A DNA stretch of 64,000 bases from Flammeovirgaceae bacterium (GCA_021299455.1 JAJTGQ010000045.1:1-64000), one strand, 5' to 3'. Numbered from the stretch's first letter, positions 44,457 through 54,322 are shown. Numbers and translations: made by a program. Notes: generated by a model not told the origin, from the sequence alone.

Positions 44457-45179
44457 ATGAAAAATCTGACACTTTTGCTGGCCATAATCCTGATAAGTAA
44501 CTTTACTCATTCTCTGTTTGCCCAAGTGGTTGAGGTAGTGAAGAAAGGCAAATCAACTCCCCATGAGAGAGTGACGAACTTTGAATACCTCGAGCCAAAC
44601 ACAATTCCAAAGCACGCTTCACTTGTTGCGACACTTAAAGCAACCGAAAGCGGAAAAGACGCAACCATACCAAATCTCTTCTTCGCATTAAAGTACAAAA
44701 CGTATCAACTTCAAGGCAATAGCTTTAAAGTGATCGCTTTCGCAAAAGAAAAAACTTCCAATAAATTAGAACTTACCATCGATGTCTATTACTCGAACGA
44801 CTCATTACTTCTTGTCAACAGAAACAATCATATCAAAAACACAGTTTTCATTTTTGGCGATGACAAAGGTGATGATGAAACATATAGCTTCTCGATAAAC
44901 GAAGTTGAGCACGAAATCAAATCTGGCTTTTATTACAAATATGTTCTTGCAAAAGGAAGTCAGGCGGAAATTACTCAAGGTAAGCTTGTCACCAACACTA
45001 TGTACGTAAAATGGAAAGAGAATAAAGTGTCACAATTTCGATCGCTTTCAAAATTTGGCCTTGCACCAACCAAAGAATCGCATGACTACCTAAGTCGTTT
45101 TTTTAATATGGGAGCCTTAAACCCAATTGACAATGATTTGGGCTATCTTCTAGCTTCGTTACTAAAGCGACAAGAGTAG
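44457..45179 (+). CDS. Hypothetical secreted protein downstream of pcm
   Basis: 240 aa from ATG 44457. A longer frame starts inside pcm, but this ATG gives a good signal peptide ending SLFAQ. The mature part is soluble with mixed strands and helices (NLFFALKYKTYQLQGNSFKVIAFAKEK trimmed to its start and end) and shows no catalytic motif. Its 3' end overlaps thrC by 18 bp in convergent orientation. Probably periplasmic; function unknown. Confidence 0.75.
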   Translation: MKNLTLLLAIILISNFTHSLFAQVVEVVKKGKSTPHERVTNFEYLEPNTIPKHASLVATLKATESGKDATIPNLFFALKYKTYQLQGNSFKVIAFAKEKTSNKLELTIDVYYSNDSLLLVNRNNHIKNTVFIFGDDKGDDETYSFSINEVEHEIKSGFYYKYVLAKGSQAEITQGKLVTNTMYVKWKENKVSQFRSLSKFGLAPTKESHDYLSRFFNMGALNPIDNDLGYLLASLLKRQE

Positions 45180-46463
45180 AAACTGTTTCAACTCACTAAA
45201 AGAACTGGTCAACCTAATTGTATGCTTTTCCCTTTTTAAAAACACATTCAGTCTTTCAGGTATTGGCACCATTTGACGTATTGCACCTTCTACAACATCT
45301 TTAAACTTTACCGGGTGAGCTGTCTCCAGAAATATCCCAACAGTACTTGAATGCGACTTTAAATACTGTTTCAAACCCAAATAACCGACCGCTCCATGGG
45401 GATCTAGACAATACTTTGAGTTTTTGAAAACCTGGCTCATGATGTTTACCGTGTCCTCATCAGAATAGTGGCAGCCAACTAAATCTTTTAACAAAGCATC
45501 GAAATCATTTTGATACAAATCCAATATGCGGGCAAAATTGCTTGGATTGCCCACATCCATTGCATTGCTAATGGTTTGCACGGATGGTCTAGGTGAAAAT
45601 ATCTTCGTTTTTAAGTAAGCAGGAACAATGTCGTTCTTGTTCGTAGCTGCCACGAATTTATGAATAGGCAATCCCATTCGTTTAGCAAATAAACCAGCGG
45701 TTAGATTCCCGAAATTTCCACTTGGAACTGAAAATACTATTTCATTTTGTTTGCCTTTGAGTTGCGCGACTGCATGAAAATAATAGAATGATTGTGGGAT
45801 CAATCGGGCAATATTGATTGAGTTAGCAGAAGTCAGAAAGAGTTTTCGCTTTAACTCTTCATCCATGAAAGCTTGCTTCACCAACCGTTGGCAATCGTCA
45901 AACGTCCCATCGATTTCTAATGCAGTAATATTTCCGCCAAGAGTTGTGAACTGCTTTTCTTGAATGTCGCTCACCTTACCTGACGGATAAAGTACGATCA
46001 CTTTTGTACCCGGCACATTGAAAAATCCATTGGCTACGGCACTTCCTGTATCGCCTGATGTGGCTACTAAAATGGTGATCTCCTTGTCTTGTTGATTGGC
46101 AAAGTAGCCAAGAAGGCCCGACAAAAATCGAGCGCCAAAATCTTTAAATGCCAATGTTGGGCCATGAAATAACTCGAGTGAAAAAACATTTTCCTCAATT
46201 TCCACCAAAGGTGCGTCAAACTGTATTGTGTGATCAACTATTCGTTTGAGCTCGTTGGTCGGGATGTCCTCACCAATCAGATTCTTGGCTACCTGAAATC
46301 CAATTTCCTGAAAAGGTAACTGTGAAAGTGATTCAAAAAAAGAAGCTGGCAAAACCGGAATACCTTCAGGCATGTACAACCCGTTATCTGGCGCAAGCCC
46401 TTGGATTACCGCTTCGCGTAAACTTACTCTGTGACTTTTGTTATTCGTACTGTAGTAATTCAT
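45162..46463 (-). CDS. thrC: Threonine synthase
   Basis: 433 aa PLP enzyme converting O-phosphohomoserine to threonine. The PLP lysine is in HGPTLAFKDFGARF (about residue 110), with ATSGDTGSAVANGFF and SVPSGNFGNLTAG as the other cofactor-binding blocks and an N-terminal NNKSHRVSLREAVIQGLAPDNGLY stretch (shortened) typical of the long form. It is the last gene of the thrA-thrB-thrC minus-strand operon and lies 48 bp after thrB. Confidence 0.96.
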   Translation of the reverse strand: MNYYSTNNKSHRVSLREAVIQGLAPDNGLYMPEGIPVLPASFFESLSQLPFQEIGFQVAKNLIGEDIPTNELKRIVDHTIQFDAPLVEIEENVFSLELFHGPTLAFKDFGARFLSGLLGYFANQQDKEITILVATSGDTGSAVANGFFNVPGTKVIVLYPSGKVSDIQEKQFTTLGGNITALEIDGTFDDCQRLVKQAFMDEELKRKLFLTSANSINIARLIPQSFYYFHAVAQLKGKQNEIVFSVPSGNFGNLTAGLFAKRMGLPIHKFVAATNKNDIVPAYLKTKIFSPRPSVQTISNAMDVGNPSNFARILDLYQNDFDALLKDLVGCHYSDEDTVNIMSQVFKNSKYCLDPHGAVGYLGLKQYLKSHSSTVGIFLETAHPVKFKDVVEGAIRQMVPIPERLNVFLKREKHTIRLTSSFSELKQFLLLSL

Positions 46464-46511
46464 TCTTCAATATATTCTGAATGCCAGCTTCTGACTTCTA
46501 AATACTGTATT

Positions 46512-47444
46512 CTATTTCTCATCCAAAATCCTCGCCCCCTCCTGATTCACCTTCGACACATACACTTCACTCTTCAAATTGTTTTTTAAAAATTCAAGCT
46601 GCATGACCTCCCCTACTTTCGTTGCCTTTGCGTGATCTGTACTTAATGCAAACATCGTGGGGCCTGAACCGGAAATACCACAGCCTAATGCACCAGCCAT
46701 TACTGCTGCCTCCCTTACTTGTTCAAACCCTGGAATAAATGCGGAGCGTATTGGCTCGGCAATCTTATCCTGCAACGAACGACTTATAAGCGAGTAATCT
46801 TTACCCATTAACCCAATCATTAGCCCAGCAATATTACCTGTTTGAGCAATGGCGTCTTTCAAATTTACTGTCGGCTTCAAAACTCTGCGAGAGTCTGATG
46901 TTTTTAATTCAATCTGTGGGTGAACCAATGTGACATAAATGTTTTCTGTAGCCGGAATTTTGATTACATCCAACGGATAATAATCACGCACTAAAACAAA
47001 TCCACCCATTAAACAAGGAGCTACATTATCGGCATGAGCTGACCCGCATGCGATCCCTTCGGCTTCCATGGCATGAACGACTAGTTGCTCACGCGTCAGT
47101 GGGTTACCCATTAAATGATTGATCGCCACTAACGCTGCCACGCCACTCGCTGCACTAGAACCCATGCCACTGCCCAGTGGTAGATTTTTATACAATTCTA
47201 TTTCAACACCTTGGTGCTTGCCAATACTTTTTAAAAACGACTGGACAGCAACGCCTGCTGTATTTCTAGACGCGTCAAGCGGAAGTCGGCCTCCATCACC
47301 AACTATTTTCGACAAAGTAACCTCATTGCTTTCGTTTAATCTCAACATCACTTCATCGCCCGGAAAATCAACGGCAAACCCCAGCACATCAAAACCGCAA
47401 CAAACGTTGGCTACTGTGGCGGGGGCAAATGCTCTTACATTCAT
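46512..47444 (-). CDS. thrB: Homoserine kinase
   Basis: 310 aa GHMP-family kinase that phosphorylates homoserine. ATP-binding motif LPLGSGMGSSAASG (about 87-100), N-terminal AFAPATVANVCCGFDVLG and C-terminal GALGCGISGSGPTMFAL are the three GHMP blocks. Length is typical. It is the middle gene of the threonine operon: 94 bp after thrA, with palindromic sequence in that gap, and 48 bp before thrC. Confidence 0.96.
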   Translation of the reverse strand: MNVRAFAPATVANVCCGFDVLGFAVDFPGDEVMLRLNESNEVTLSKIVGDGGRLPLDASRNTAGVAVQSFLKSIGKHQGVEIELYKNLPLGSGMGSSAASGVAALVAINHLMGNPLTREQLVVHAMEAEGIACGSAHADNVAPCLMGGFVLVRDYYPLDVIKIPATENIYVTLVHPQIELKTSDSRRVLKPTVNLKDAIAQTGNIAGLMIGLMGKDYSLISRSLQDKIAEPIRSAFIPGFEQVREAAVMAGALGCGISGSGPTMFALSTDHAKATKVGEVMQLEFLKNNLKSEVYVSKVNQEGARILDEK

Positions 47445-47499
47445 TCTATAAATCTTTGTGTTTTTATTAACTACTATTATAAATCCAAATCAGTTCCCG

Positions 47500-47532
47500 G
47501 TTGCCAGTTACCGGTAACAGGAAACTGGCAAC
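47500..47532. other. Nested palindromes between thrA and thrB
   Basis: A perfect 12-bp palindrome GTTACCGGTAAC (47507-47518) overlaps a longer stem GTTGCCAGTT (47500-47509) / AACTGGCAAC (47523-47532). The two structures are mutually exclusive because they share bases. No T tract follows on the minus strand. It may be an intergenic repeat or an mRNA processing or stability site. Confidence 0.7.
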
Positions 47533-47538
47533 AGACAA

Positions 47539-49992
47539 TCAGTTACTATAATTTCCAATTCTAATTACGTCTGCAAAAACACCTGCTGCCGTCACCTCAG
47601 CTCCGGCACCCGGTCCGCGAATTACCATCGGTCTTTCTTTATAGCGCTCAGTCGTGAGTAAGATAATGTTATCGCTCCCCGCTAGCGAATAGAACGGATG
47701 AGAAGTTCCAACCGAGGCCAATGACACGCTTGCCTTCCCTCCTTCTATTATTGCCATATACCGTAACTTCTGGTTATTGTTCTGAGCTTGATCTCTCAAT
47801 TTATCAAAGTCCAAATTGAAAGCAGATAGCTGATTGAGAAATTCCTCCACCTTCATTTCCCCTTTACACTTTTCAGGTACCAGGTTTTCAACTTTTATAT
47901 CTTTTAGCTCGAGATCAAGACCAATTTCACGCGCTAAAATCAGCGCTTTACGAGCTACATCCATTCCATTCAAATCATCTCGAGGATCCGGCTCTGTAAA
48001 TCCTTTTTCTTTTGCCTCTTTCACAATGTCGCTAAACTGCTTTCCCTCCACAAAAGAACTAAAGATGAAATTCAAGGTTCCACTTAAGACGGCTTCAATG
48101 CGTAGCGCTTTATCACCACTGAGTAACAAGTCGTTTAGCGTGTTGATGACGGGCAAGCCAGCACCCACATTCGTTTCATACAAAAACTTAACTCCACGCC
48201 TGGCTGTTGTTGATTTTAATTTTTTATATCGCTCCAGAGAACCTGAATTTGCTTTCTTATTGGGAGTTACAATAGAAATGTTTGCAGAAAGTATTCGATC
48301 ATAAAAACCAGCCACTTCTTCGCTAGACGTGCAATCCACAAAAATACTGTTAGACAAATTGAAACTTACCATCCTTTCAAAGTATGATGACAACGTCATC
48401 GCTTCACCTTCCTCGATCATCCTATCCACGGCATGATTCAATTGAATTCCATCTTCATTGAAGAGCATTTTCTTGCTGTTGGCAACCCCAACCAAGTTAA
48501 CTTCCAAATGATTCTGCGAAGCCAACTTTGCAAATTGTTGATCCATCATTTTCACTAACTCCTTTCCAATCAAACCGGTACCCACTAAAAAAACATTCAA
48601 CAGCTTTCGATCAGATAGGAAGAAAGCTTCGTGTAATACGTTCAACGCTTTGGATGTATCAGCCTGCCGGATTACAACTGAAATGTTTAATTCAGAAGAA
48701 CCCTGCGCAATTGCATGGACATTCACGCCTGCTTTACCAAGTGCACTAAACATGCGACCACTGGTGCCCGGATTATGCTTCATACCTTCTCCCACGATAG
48801 CTACAATCGTCAATTCATTTTCCATGGCAATGGAGTCCATTTCACCATTTAAAATCTCGTAATAGAATTCCTTTTCTATGGCCGCTTTTGCCTGTATAGC
48901 AAGGCCGCTTTCAATAGCAAAACAAATCGAATGCTCAGAGGATGCTTGACTGATTAAGATCACGTTAATTTTTTCTTTGGCCAGCGTACCGAACAATCGC
49001 ATAGACACACCCACAACACCTTGTAGCCCACTTCCCTGCACGTTGAACAAACTGACGTGCCCCATCGAAGAGACTCCTTTAATGATTAGTGACTTTCCAT
49101 TTGCATTCGCACTAATAACAGAACCTGGGAAAGTAGGATTGAATGTGTTTTTGATCCAGATTGGAATCTTCTTGCCCATAGCTGGTTGCATGGTGGCTGG
49201 AAAGATCACCTTGGCGCCAAAATGAGACAGCTCCATCGCTTCCTCGTAAGTCATTTCCTTTACAGTAAATGCCTTCTTCACCTTGCGTGGATCGGCCGTC
49301 ATCATTCCATCCACATCGGTCCATATTTCTAACGAGGTGGCATCTAAGGCCGCAGCGAAAATAGCTGCCGTATAATCTGATCCGCTTCTTCCTATGGTGG
49401 TCGTTTCACCTGAAGTGGATGATCCTATAAAACCGGTGACCACTTGGAGATCAACATGGCTTTTAAAGTAATCTTGAATCAGTTGATTCGTGGTTTTAAA
49501 ATCAATTTTAGCATTACCAAAATTACTGTCAGTTCTAACCACAGAACGAGCATCTAAAAATTCAGCCTTTATACCTTGTCCATTAATCGCCTCTGCAATA
49601 ATGTAGGCGGAAAGTCGCTCTCCAAAACTCATGATATAATCCAATGAGCGTAATGTTCTTTCTTTCACCAAAAAAATACCATGAAGAATGTCTTCCAATT
49701 CATTGATGGTGAATTTTACCTGGGCAATCACGCTACTCTGTTTCTGAATATCGACTAACTCGCGTACTGCTTCCAAATGCCTTTTTTCCAATTGTTCCAA
49801 CTCGATCTTGTATCCAACATCTCCTGCAAGAGCTTTTGCACTAAGTTGAATGAGTGAATCCGTGACTCCGCCAAATGCGGAAAACACAACCGCAACCTTT
49901 TCTTGTTTTACACAGGGAAACAGAATTTCAATTACAGATTTTATCCGTTCAGGATGAGCGACTGAGGAGCCACCGAATTTTAAGACTTTCAT
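47539..49992 (-). CDS. thrA: Bifunctional aspartate kinase / homoserine dehydrogenase
   Basis: 817 aa fusion catalysing the first and third steps from aspartate to homoserine. The N-terminal kinase begins KVLKFGGSSVAHPERI and includes TTIGRSGSDYTAAIFAA and WTDVDGMMTADPR. A central ACT pair (about 315-460, with VSMRLFGTLA and RMFSALGKAGVNVHAIAQ) is the likely site for threonine feedback. The C-terminal dehydrogenase has NVFLVGTGLIGKELV (about 463-477), NKKAN and the catalytic Lys region GFTEPDPRDDLNG. First gene of thrABC. No leader peptide rich in threonine codons was seen upstream. Confidence 0.97.
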   Translation of the reverse strand: MKVLKFGGSSVAHPERIKSVIEILFPCVKQEKVAVVFSAFGGVTDSLIQLSAKALAGDVGYKIELEQLEKRHLEAVRELVDIQKQSSVIAQVKFTINELEDILHGIFLVKERTLRSLDYIMSFGERLSAYIIAEAINGQGIKAEFLDARSVVRTDSNFGNAKIDFKTTNQLIQDYFKSHVDLQVVTGFIGSSTSGETTTIGRSGSDYTAAIFAAALDATSLEIWTDVDGMMTADPRKVKKAFTVKEMTYEEAMELSHFGAKVIFPATMQPAMGKKIPIWIKNTFNPTFPGSVISANANGKSLIIKGVSSMGHVSLFNVQGSGLQGVVGVSMRLFGTLAKEKINVILISQASSEHSICFAIESGLAIQAKAAIEKEFYYEILNGEMDSIAMENELTIVAIVGEGMKHNPGTSGRMFSALGKAGVNVHAIAQGSSELNISVVIRQADTSKALNVLHEAFFLSDRKLLNVFLVGTGLIGKELVKMMDQQFAKLASQNHLEVNLVGVANSKKMLFNEDGIQLNHAVDRMIEEGEAMTLSSYFERMVSFNLSNSIFVDCTSSEEVAGFYDRILSANISIVTPNKKANSGSLERYKKLKSTTARRGVKFLYETNVGAGLPVINTLNDLLLSGDKALRIEAVLSGTLNFIFSSFVEGKQFSDIVKEAKEKGFTEPDPRDDLNGMDVARKALILAREIGLDLELKDIKVENLVPEKCKGEMKVEEFLNQLSAFNLDFDKLRDQAQNNNQKLRYMAIIEGGKASVSLASVGTSHPFYSLAGSDNIILLTTERYKERPMVIRGPGAGAEVTAAGVFADVIRIGNYSN

Positions 49993-50305
49993 TTGAAAAA
50001 TAGATAGATATCGAAATGGATTGTCGTTATTGAAATGAACCTTTCACCTCAAAAAAATAAAAAACTAGTACAATGGGGGATTGGATATAGAGGGCGCTAC
50101 CCCGTAATAATAGTTGTGATCGTAGTAATGCCAGTAGCAATTACTTGTAACGATGTAAATGAATAGCGGTTTTCCATACTTAACCTGCGCAAGAAGCAAA
50201 TAGCGTTCGGTTAATGCAAAATATTTTTTTGTTTTTATGAAAGAAAAAAGACAAACTAACGGTTAGTAGTTAACTTTGAGACGAAATTTTAAAATCAACT
50301 CTGCC
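49993..50305. other. Divergent spacer thrA / thioesterase
   Basis: About 310 bp with no gene. It holds a short palindrome ACTAAC-G-GTTAGT (50255-50267) just before the -7 box of the thioesterase promoter, and a weak inverted repeat AGTAAT/ATTACT near 50128-50149. A run of T around 50224-50235 is present. The palindrome overlaps where a regulator would block the promoter, but no operator is proven. Confidence 0.4.
50271..50278 (+). promoter_or_regulatory. -7 element TAACTTTG of the thioesterase gene
   Basis: TAACTTTG matches TAnnTTTG exactly, 27 bp before the ATG at 50306. No TTG lies at a 17-20 bp spacer. The 13-bp palindrome at 50255-50267 ends 3 bp upstream of the box. Confidence 0.5.
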
Positions 50306-50827
50306 ATGGCTCGCAAAAAAAAACACCCCAAAGACTCCTTCGTGAGCATGACCGAGCTCGTGTTGCCCAATGATACAAACACACTTAACAATTTAATGGG
50401 CGGGCGACTCATGCACTGGATGGACATTGTTTCTGCAATAGCCGGCCAAAAGCATTGCAATAGTATTGTAGTAACCGCATCAGTTGACAACATCTCCTTT
50501 CGGGAACCTATTCGACTGGGAGATGTCGTCACCCTTCGTGCGAGAGCAACGCGTGCGTTTAATTCATCATTAGAAATACGAATCGATGTAGACGCAGAGA
50601 ACATTCCCGCAGGAAAAAAGATCGCAAGCCATTCGGCTTACTTTACTTTTGTAGCTGTGGATGCCAATGGAACGCCCGTGGAAATTCCAGAAGTAGAACC
50701 TGAGACAGAAGAAGAAATGGAATTGTACAAAGGAGCTTTGCGCAGAAGACAACTTCGATTAATCTTAGGCGGAAGGATGAAGCCAAGCGAAGCGCACGAG
50801 TTAAAATCGCTGTTTGATACTAAATGA
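50306..50827 (+). CDS. Acyl-CoA thioesterase (hotdog fold)
   Basis: 173 aa from ATG 50306 (a TTG at 50276 lies inside the -7 box and is rejected). Hotdog-fold family of YciA/acyl-CoA hydrolases: TELVLPNDTNTLNNLMGGRLMHWMD (shortened) carries the conserved Asn-Gly-hydrophobic active-site helix, followed by VVTASVDNISFREPIRLGD and AHSAYFTFVAVD-like strands. The C-terminal 35 residues are acidic then basic. It cleaves acyl-CoA thioesters; chain length is unknown. A terminator-like hairpin follows. Confidence 0.92.
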   Translation: MARKKKHPKDSFVSMTELVLPNDTNTLNNLMGGRLMHWMDIVSAIAGQKHCNSIVVTASVDNISFREPIRLGDVVTLRARATRAFNSSLEIRIDVDAENIPAGKKIASHSAYFTFVAVDANGTPVEIPEVEPETEEEMELYKGALRRRQLRLILGGRMKPSEAHELKSLFDTK

Positions 50828-50834
50828 TGCAACT

Positions 50835-50861
50835 GTCAGCCTGAGGCTCTAGAAGGCTGAC
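50835..50861. terminator. Terminator-like hairpin after the thioesterase
   Basis: GTCAGCCT (50835-50842) pairs with AGGCTGAC (50854-50861) around an 11-nt loop, starting 8 bp after the stop and followed by GACTATTTTTA. The T tract is interrupted, so termination may be partial before the next plus-strand gene. Confidence 0.6.
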
Positions 50862-50876
50862 GACTATTTTTAAAAA

Positions 50877-51251
50877 ATGATGCAAGAAATTTTTGAAAGC
50901 ACGTACCCCGAGGAATTATACCTCATCAAACCAAAAGTGACGGTGGTGATACCCGTTCCGTGGACAGAAGTGAAAGAAGCAGAAAAGACGCTGCTGTCAA
51001 AAATATTAGGCGCTGTCAAACAGAGTTTGGACTCAGTGACAATCAAACAACAATCACTGCTCGATTTGTCATTGTGGGGAGAAAAACCTGAGCGCGTGTT
51101 GTGCTTTAGTCCGGCCGAAGGCTTGCCCAAATTTGAAGTGCTGCCCACACAAGGCACTTCAGTGATTGTTTCATTGCCCCTGCCTGAGTTGCTTACCAAC
51201 GATGAGGCAAAGAAGAAACTTTGGGCGGGGCTGAAAATGATGTTTAGTTGA
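50877..51251 (+). CDS. Conserved small hypothetical protein
   Basis: 124 aa, soluble, no signal peptide. It reads VVIPVPWTEVKEAEKTLLSKILGAVKQ (shortened to its ends) with a later LSLWGEKPERVLCFSP. From memory a protein of this shape in Bacteroidota has been considered a DNA polymerase III psi-like or clamp-associated small subunit, but I cannot verify that. It begins 49 bp after the thioesterase stop, past a terminator-like hairpin. Confidence 0.65.
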   Translation: MMQEIFESTYPEELYLIKPKVTVVIPVPWTEVKEAEKTLLSKILGAVKQSLDSVTIKQQSLLDLSLWGEKPERVLCFSPAEGLPKFEVLPTQGTSVIVSLPLPELLTNDEAKKKLWAGLKMMFS

Positions 51252-51400
51252 TTTATGAAATCCTAACACCAGCCAAGAATTGCTTTAGAAGGCCCGTTGG
51301 CCTTACCCCCTCATTTGTAATACCACACCTTCTCAAAAGTTTCGGTGCGAAAACTGCCTTTAACTACGAAAAACCTCCATTTTCACGCCCAAAATGTCTA

Positions 51401-51430
51401 TTGACCAATGCGTAAGTTCTTCTATATTTG
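51401..51430 (+). promoter_or_regulatory. Strong Bacteroidota promoter of hppA
   Basis: TTG at 51401-51403, a 19-bp spacer and TATATTTG at 51423-51430 match TTG-N19-TAnnTTTG perfectly. Transcription should begin about 51435, leaving a leader of roughly 50 nt before the hppA ATG. Confidence 0.88.
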
Positions 51431-51488
51431 CGGAACTTTTTTTAAGCCCTGATAATGATGGGCGTGAATCTTAAACCTTAAAACCTGT

Positions 51489-53786
51489 ATGCTAAATCAA
51501 TTGTTGTATGCGCTGCCCTTCTTCGGTGTTCTGGGCTTATTGTATGTTGTTTGGAAAAGTGCCTGGGTGGCTAATCAAGATGCCGGCACCGACAAAATGA
51601 AGAAAATTGCCGGCCACATTGCCGAGGGCGCTATGGCCTTTTTAAAAGCCGAGTATAAGGTGCTCGTTGTTTTTGTGGCTTGTGTGGCGGTTCTTTTGGC
51701 TGTAACGGCCAATGGCACAACCTCTTCATGGTTAGTAGGTGTATCTTTTGCTCTTGGGGCATTCAGCTCTGCGCTCGCAGGTTTCATTGGCATGCGGGTG
51801 GCTACCAAAGCAAACGTACGCACGACCAACGCAGCTCGGAAAAGTTTGGGCAAAGCCCTGGAGATCGCTTTCGTAGGCGGCTCGGTCATGGGCATGGGTG
51901 TGGTTGGTATTGGTGTACTTGGGCTTAGTATTCTTTTGATTGTATATGGAAATATGTTTGGCTTGGATACCCAAGACAACGTTACAAGGGTAATCACTAT
52001 CATAACCGGGTTTTCATTTGGAGCATCTTCTATCGCTTTGTTTGCACGTGTGGGTGGTGGTATTTACACAAAAGCTGCCGATGTTGGCGCTGACCTTGTA
52101 GGTAAAGTTGAAGCTGGTATTCCTGAAGATCACCCACTGAACCCTGCAACGATTGCCGATAACGTTGGTGACAACGTGGGTGATGTGGCTGGTATGGGTG
52201 CTGATTTGTTTGAGTCGTATGTAGGTTCTATTGTGGGTACGATGGTATTGGGTGCTGCGTTTATGGTACCGGGTTTTAGCGATAATTTCAATGGACTTTC
52301 TGCTGTATTGTTGCCGTTGGTTCTAGCAGGAGTCGGCATTATCATGTCGTTTGTTGGAACGTTCTTCGTAAAAGTAAAAGAAGGTGGCGATCCACAAAGA
52401 GCATTGAATATGGGTGAGTTTTCTTCATCCATTGTCATGATCATAGCTTCTTATTTCATCATCACATGGATGTTGCCAGCAGAGTGGACGTACAATGATC
52501 TGTTGTACAGAGACGATGCGGGTAATCCAACGGTTCGTGTGATGACTTCATTGGGCGTGTTCTGGGCAACCATCATCGGGCTTGTTGGCGGTGTGTTGGT
52601 TGGTTTGATTACTGAATATTATACTGCCATGGGCAAGAAGCCTGTGCTTTCTATTGTAAGACAATCTTCTACCGGTGCAGCTACCAACATCATTGCCGGC
52701 TTAGGCGTGGGTATGATGTCAACCATGCTACCTACGTTAGTGATTGCTTTCTCTATCATTGGTGCATTTTACTTTGGCGGATTATACGGTATCGCTATTG
52801 CAGCGGTAGGTATGCTCTCTAATTTGGGTATTCAATTAGCAGTAGATGCTTATGGACCTATCTCTGACAATGCAGGTGGAATAGCTGAAATGTCTGAACT
52901 TCCGAAAGAAGTTCGTCAGCGTACAGATAAGTTAGATGCAGTTGGTAACACTACAGCGGCAATCGGTAAAGGTTTTGCAATTGCATCAGCGGCACTTACC
53001 GCATTGGCTTTGTTTGGTGCATTCATGACTACTGCTCAAATCCATGCGATTGATGTATCGAAAGCAAATGTGATGGCGGGCCTATTCATTGGGGGCATGC
53101 TTCCATTTGTATTCTCTGCATTGGCTATGGGTGCGGTAGGTCGTGCCGCCATGGCGATGATCGAAGAAGTGAGAAGACAATTCAATGACATCCCTCCTCT
53201 TAAGGCTGCTCTGGCTGCTATGAAGAGAAATGGCGACAAAGAAATGAAAGATTGGTCAGCTGATGACCAAAAGATATTTCATGATGCAGACGGTTCTGCG
53301 GAGTATGGCAAGTGTGTAGAGATTTCTACCAAGGCAGCGTTGAAAGAAATGGTTCTTCCTGGTTTGATGGCCGTGATCGTGCCTGTAGTTATTGCTTTCC
53401 TCCCTGGTTTTGGCGTAGAAGCCCTTGGCGGGATGTTGGCAGGTGTTACAGTTTCTGGTGTATTGATGGCGATCTTCCAATCAAACGCTGGTGGTGCTTG
53501 GGATAACGCCAAGAAAAGCTTTGAAGAAGGCGTAGAGATCAATGGGCAGATGTACTACAAGAAATCAGAGCCACATAAGGCTGCTGTTACGGGTGATACG
53601 GTGGGCGATCCATTCAAGGATACCTCTGGCCCTTCGTTGAACATCTTGATTAAATTGATGTCGATTGTGGCGTTGGTGATTGCTCCGTTATTAGTGCCTT
53701 CCGACAAGGCAACTGTTAAAACGGAAGTGAAGCCTACGATTGAATCGGTAACTCCGGTTGCTGAAACACAACCAGCAGTACATTAA
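51489..53786 (+). CDS. hppA: Membrane-bound ion-pumping pyrophosphatase, K+-dependent type
   Basis: 765 aa with about 16 hydrophobic helices. It couples PPi hydrolysis to Na+ and/or H+ transport across the inner membrane. Substrate-site blocks are [19 protein letters not shown] and [20 protein letters not shown] (about 200-240) and the C-terminal [18 protein letters not shown]. Ala490 and Gly493 in [10 protein letters not shown] are the residues of K+-dependent enzymes; K+-independent pumps have Lys and Thr there. Na+ versus H+ specificity cannot be decided by eye, though K+-dependent forms of Bacteroidota often pump Na+. It has its own strong promoter and terminator. Confidence 0.96.
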   Translation: MLNQLLYALPFFGVLGLLYVVWKSAWVANQDAGTDKMKKIAGHIAEGAMAFLKAEYKVLVVFVACVAVLLAVTANGTTSSWLVGVSFALGAFSSALAGFIGMRVATKANVRTTNAARKSLGKALEIAFVGGSVMGMGVVGIGVLGLSILLIVYGNMFGLDTQDNVTRVITIITGFSFGASSIALFARVGGGIYTKAADVGADLVGKVEAGIPEDHPLNPATIADNVGDNVGDVAGMGADLFESYVGSIVGTMVLGAAFMVPGFSDNFNGLSAVLLPLVLAGVGIIMSFVGTFFVKVKEGGDPQRALNMGEFSSSIVMIIASYFIITWMLPAEWTYNDLLYRDDAGNPTVRVMTSLGVFWATIIGLVGGVLVGLITEYYTAMGKKPVLSIVRQSSTGAATNIIAGLGVGMMSTMLPTLVIAFSIIGAFYFGGLYGIAIAAVGMLSNLGIQLAVDAYGPISDNAGGIAEMSELPKEVRQRTDKLDAVGNTTAAIGKGFAIASAALTALALFGAFMTTAQIHAIDVSKANVMAGLFIGGMLPFVFSALAMGAVGRAAMAMIEEVRRQFNDIPPLKAALAAMKRNGDKEMKDWSADDQKIFHDADGSAEYGKCVEISTKAALKEMVLPGLMAVIVPVVIAFLPGFGVEALGGMLAGVTVSGVLMAIFQSNAGGAWDNAKKSFEEGVEINGQMYYKKSEPHKAAVTGDTVGDPFKDTSGPSLNILIKLMSIVALVIAPLLVPSDKATVKTEVKPTIESVTPVAETQPAVH

Positions 53787-53804
53787 GAAAAGACAAAAAC
53801 TGTG

Positions 53805-53831
53805 AAAAGCCCTGCCTCGGTAGGGCTTTTT
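53805..53831 (+). terminator. Rho-independent terminator of hppA
   Basis: AAAAGCCCT (53805-53813) pairs with AGGGCTTTT (53822-53830) around an 8-nt loop, followed by more T. It starts 18 bp after the hppA stop. Confidence 0.9.
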
Positions 53832-53835
53832 GCTT

Positions 53836-53865
53836 TTGTAAAAGTTAATCCTGTTGGTACCTTTA
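53836..53865 (+). promoter_or_regulatory. Promoter of the DUF2147 gene
   Basis: TTG (53836-53838), a 19-bp spacer and TACCTTTA (53858-53865) match the Bacteroidota promoter except for the last base of the -7 box. It begins 5 bp after the hppA terminator stem and 49 bp before the ATG at 53885. Confidence 0.65.
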
Positions 53866-53884
53866 AGCCAGATCAATAAATATT

Positions 53885-54322
53885 ATGTCAGTTAGAACAT
53901 TTACCACATCCCTTTTTTGCTTCGTGCTAATGCAATGCGCATCGGCCCAAACGTCTATTTTGGGAGCCTGGAAATCCATTGATGACAAAACAGGTGAAGC
54001 CAAATCAATTGTTGAAATCTATGAGCGAGGATCTAAGATTTATGGAAAAATCATAAAAATATTTCCCCAAAAAGGTGTCACCGATCCGATTTGTACAAAA
54101 TGCCCAAAAAACGATCCTCGATTTAACAAGAAAATTCTAGGAATGGAAATCATCAAAGAACTTACCCCTGACGGAGATGAGTTTGAAGGGGGTGATATCC
54201 TCGATCCTGAAGTGGGCAAAATCTACAATTGTAAACTTTGGCTTGAAGGGGAACAGCTGAAAGTACGGGGTTACTTAGGTCCGTTTTATCGTACCCAGAC
54301 ATGGGAAAAAGCAAAACCCTAA
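53885..54322 (+). CDS. DUF2147 domain secreted protein
   Basis: 145 aa. The signal peptide ends near ASAQ (about 22). The DUF2147 pattern is complete: GAWKSIDDKTGEAKSIVEIYE, KIYGKIIKIFP, DPICTKCPKNDPRFNKKILG and LDPEVGKIYNCKLWLEGEQLKVRGYLG, each shortened where long. It has a conserved lipocalin-like beta-barrel form. Function unknown; often found in envelope-stress or small-molecule contexts. It has its own promoter. Confidence 0.92.
   Translation: MSVRTFTTSLFCFVLMQCASAQTSILGAWKSIDDKTGEAKSIVEIYERGSKIYGKIIKIFPQKGVTDPICTKCPKNDPRFNKKILGMEIIKELTPDGDEFEGGDILDPEVGKIYNCKLWLEGEQLKVRGYLGPFYRTQTWEKAKP

Noticed and set aside
47834-48304. 156-codon frame antisense to thrA
   Set aside because: Wholly inside the strongly supported aspartate kinase/homoserine dehydrogenase gene; Ser/Phe-rich shadow translation.
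51575-52003. 142-codon frame antisense to hppA
   Set aside because: Low-complexity Thr/Ala/Pro product produced by codon bias of the pyrophosphatase on the other strand.
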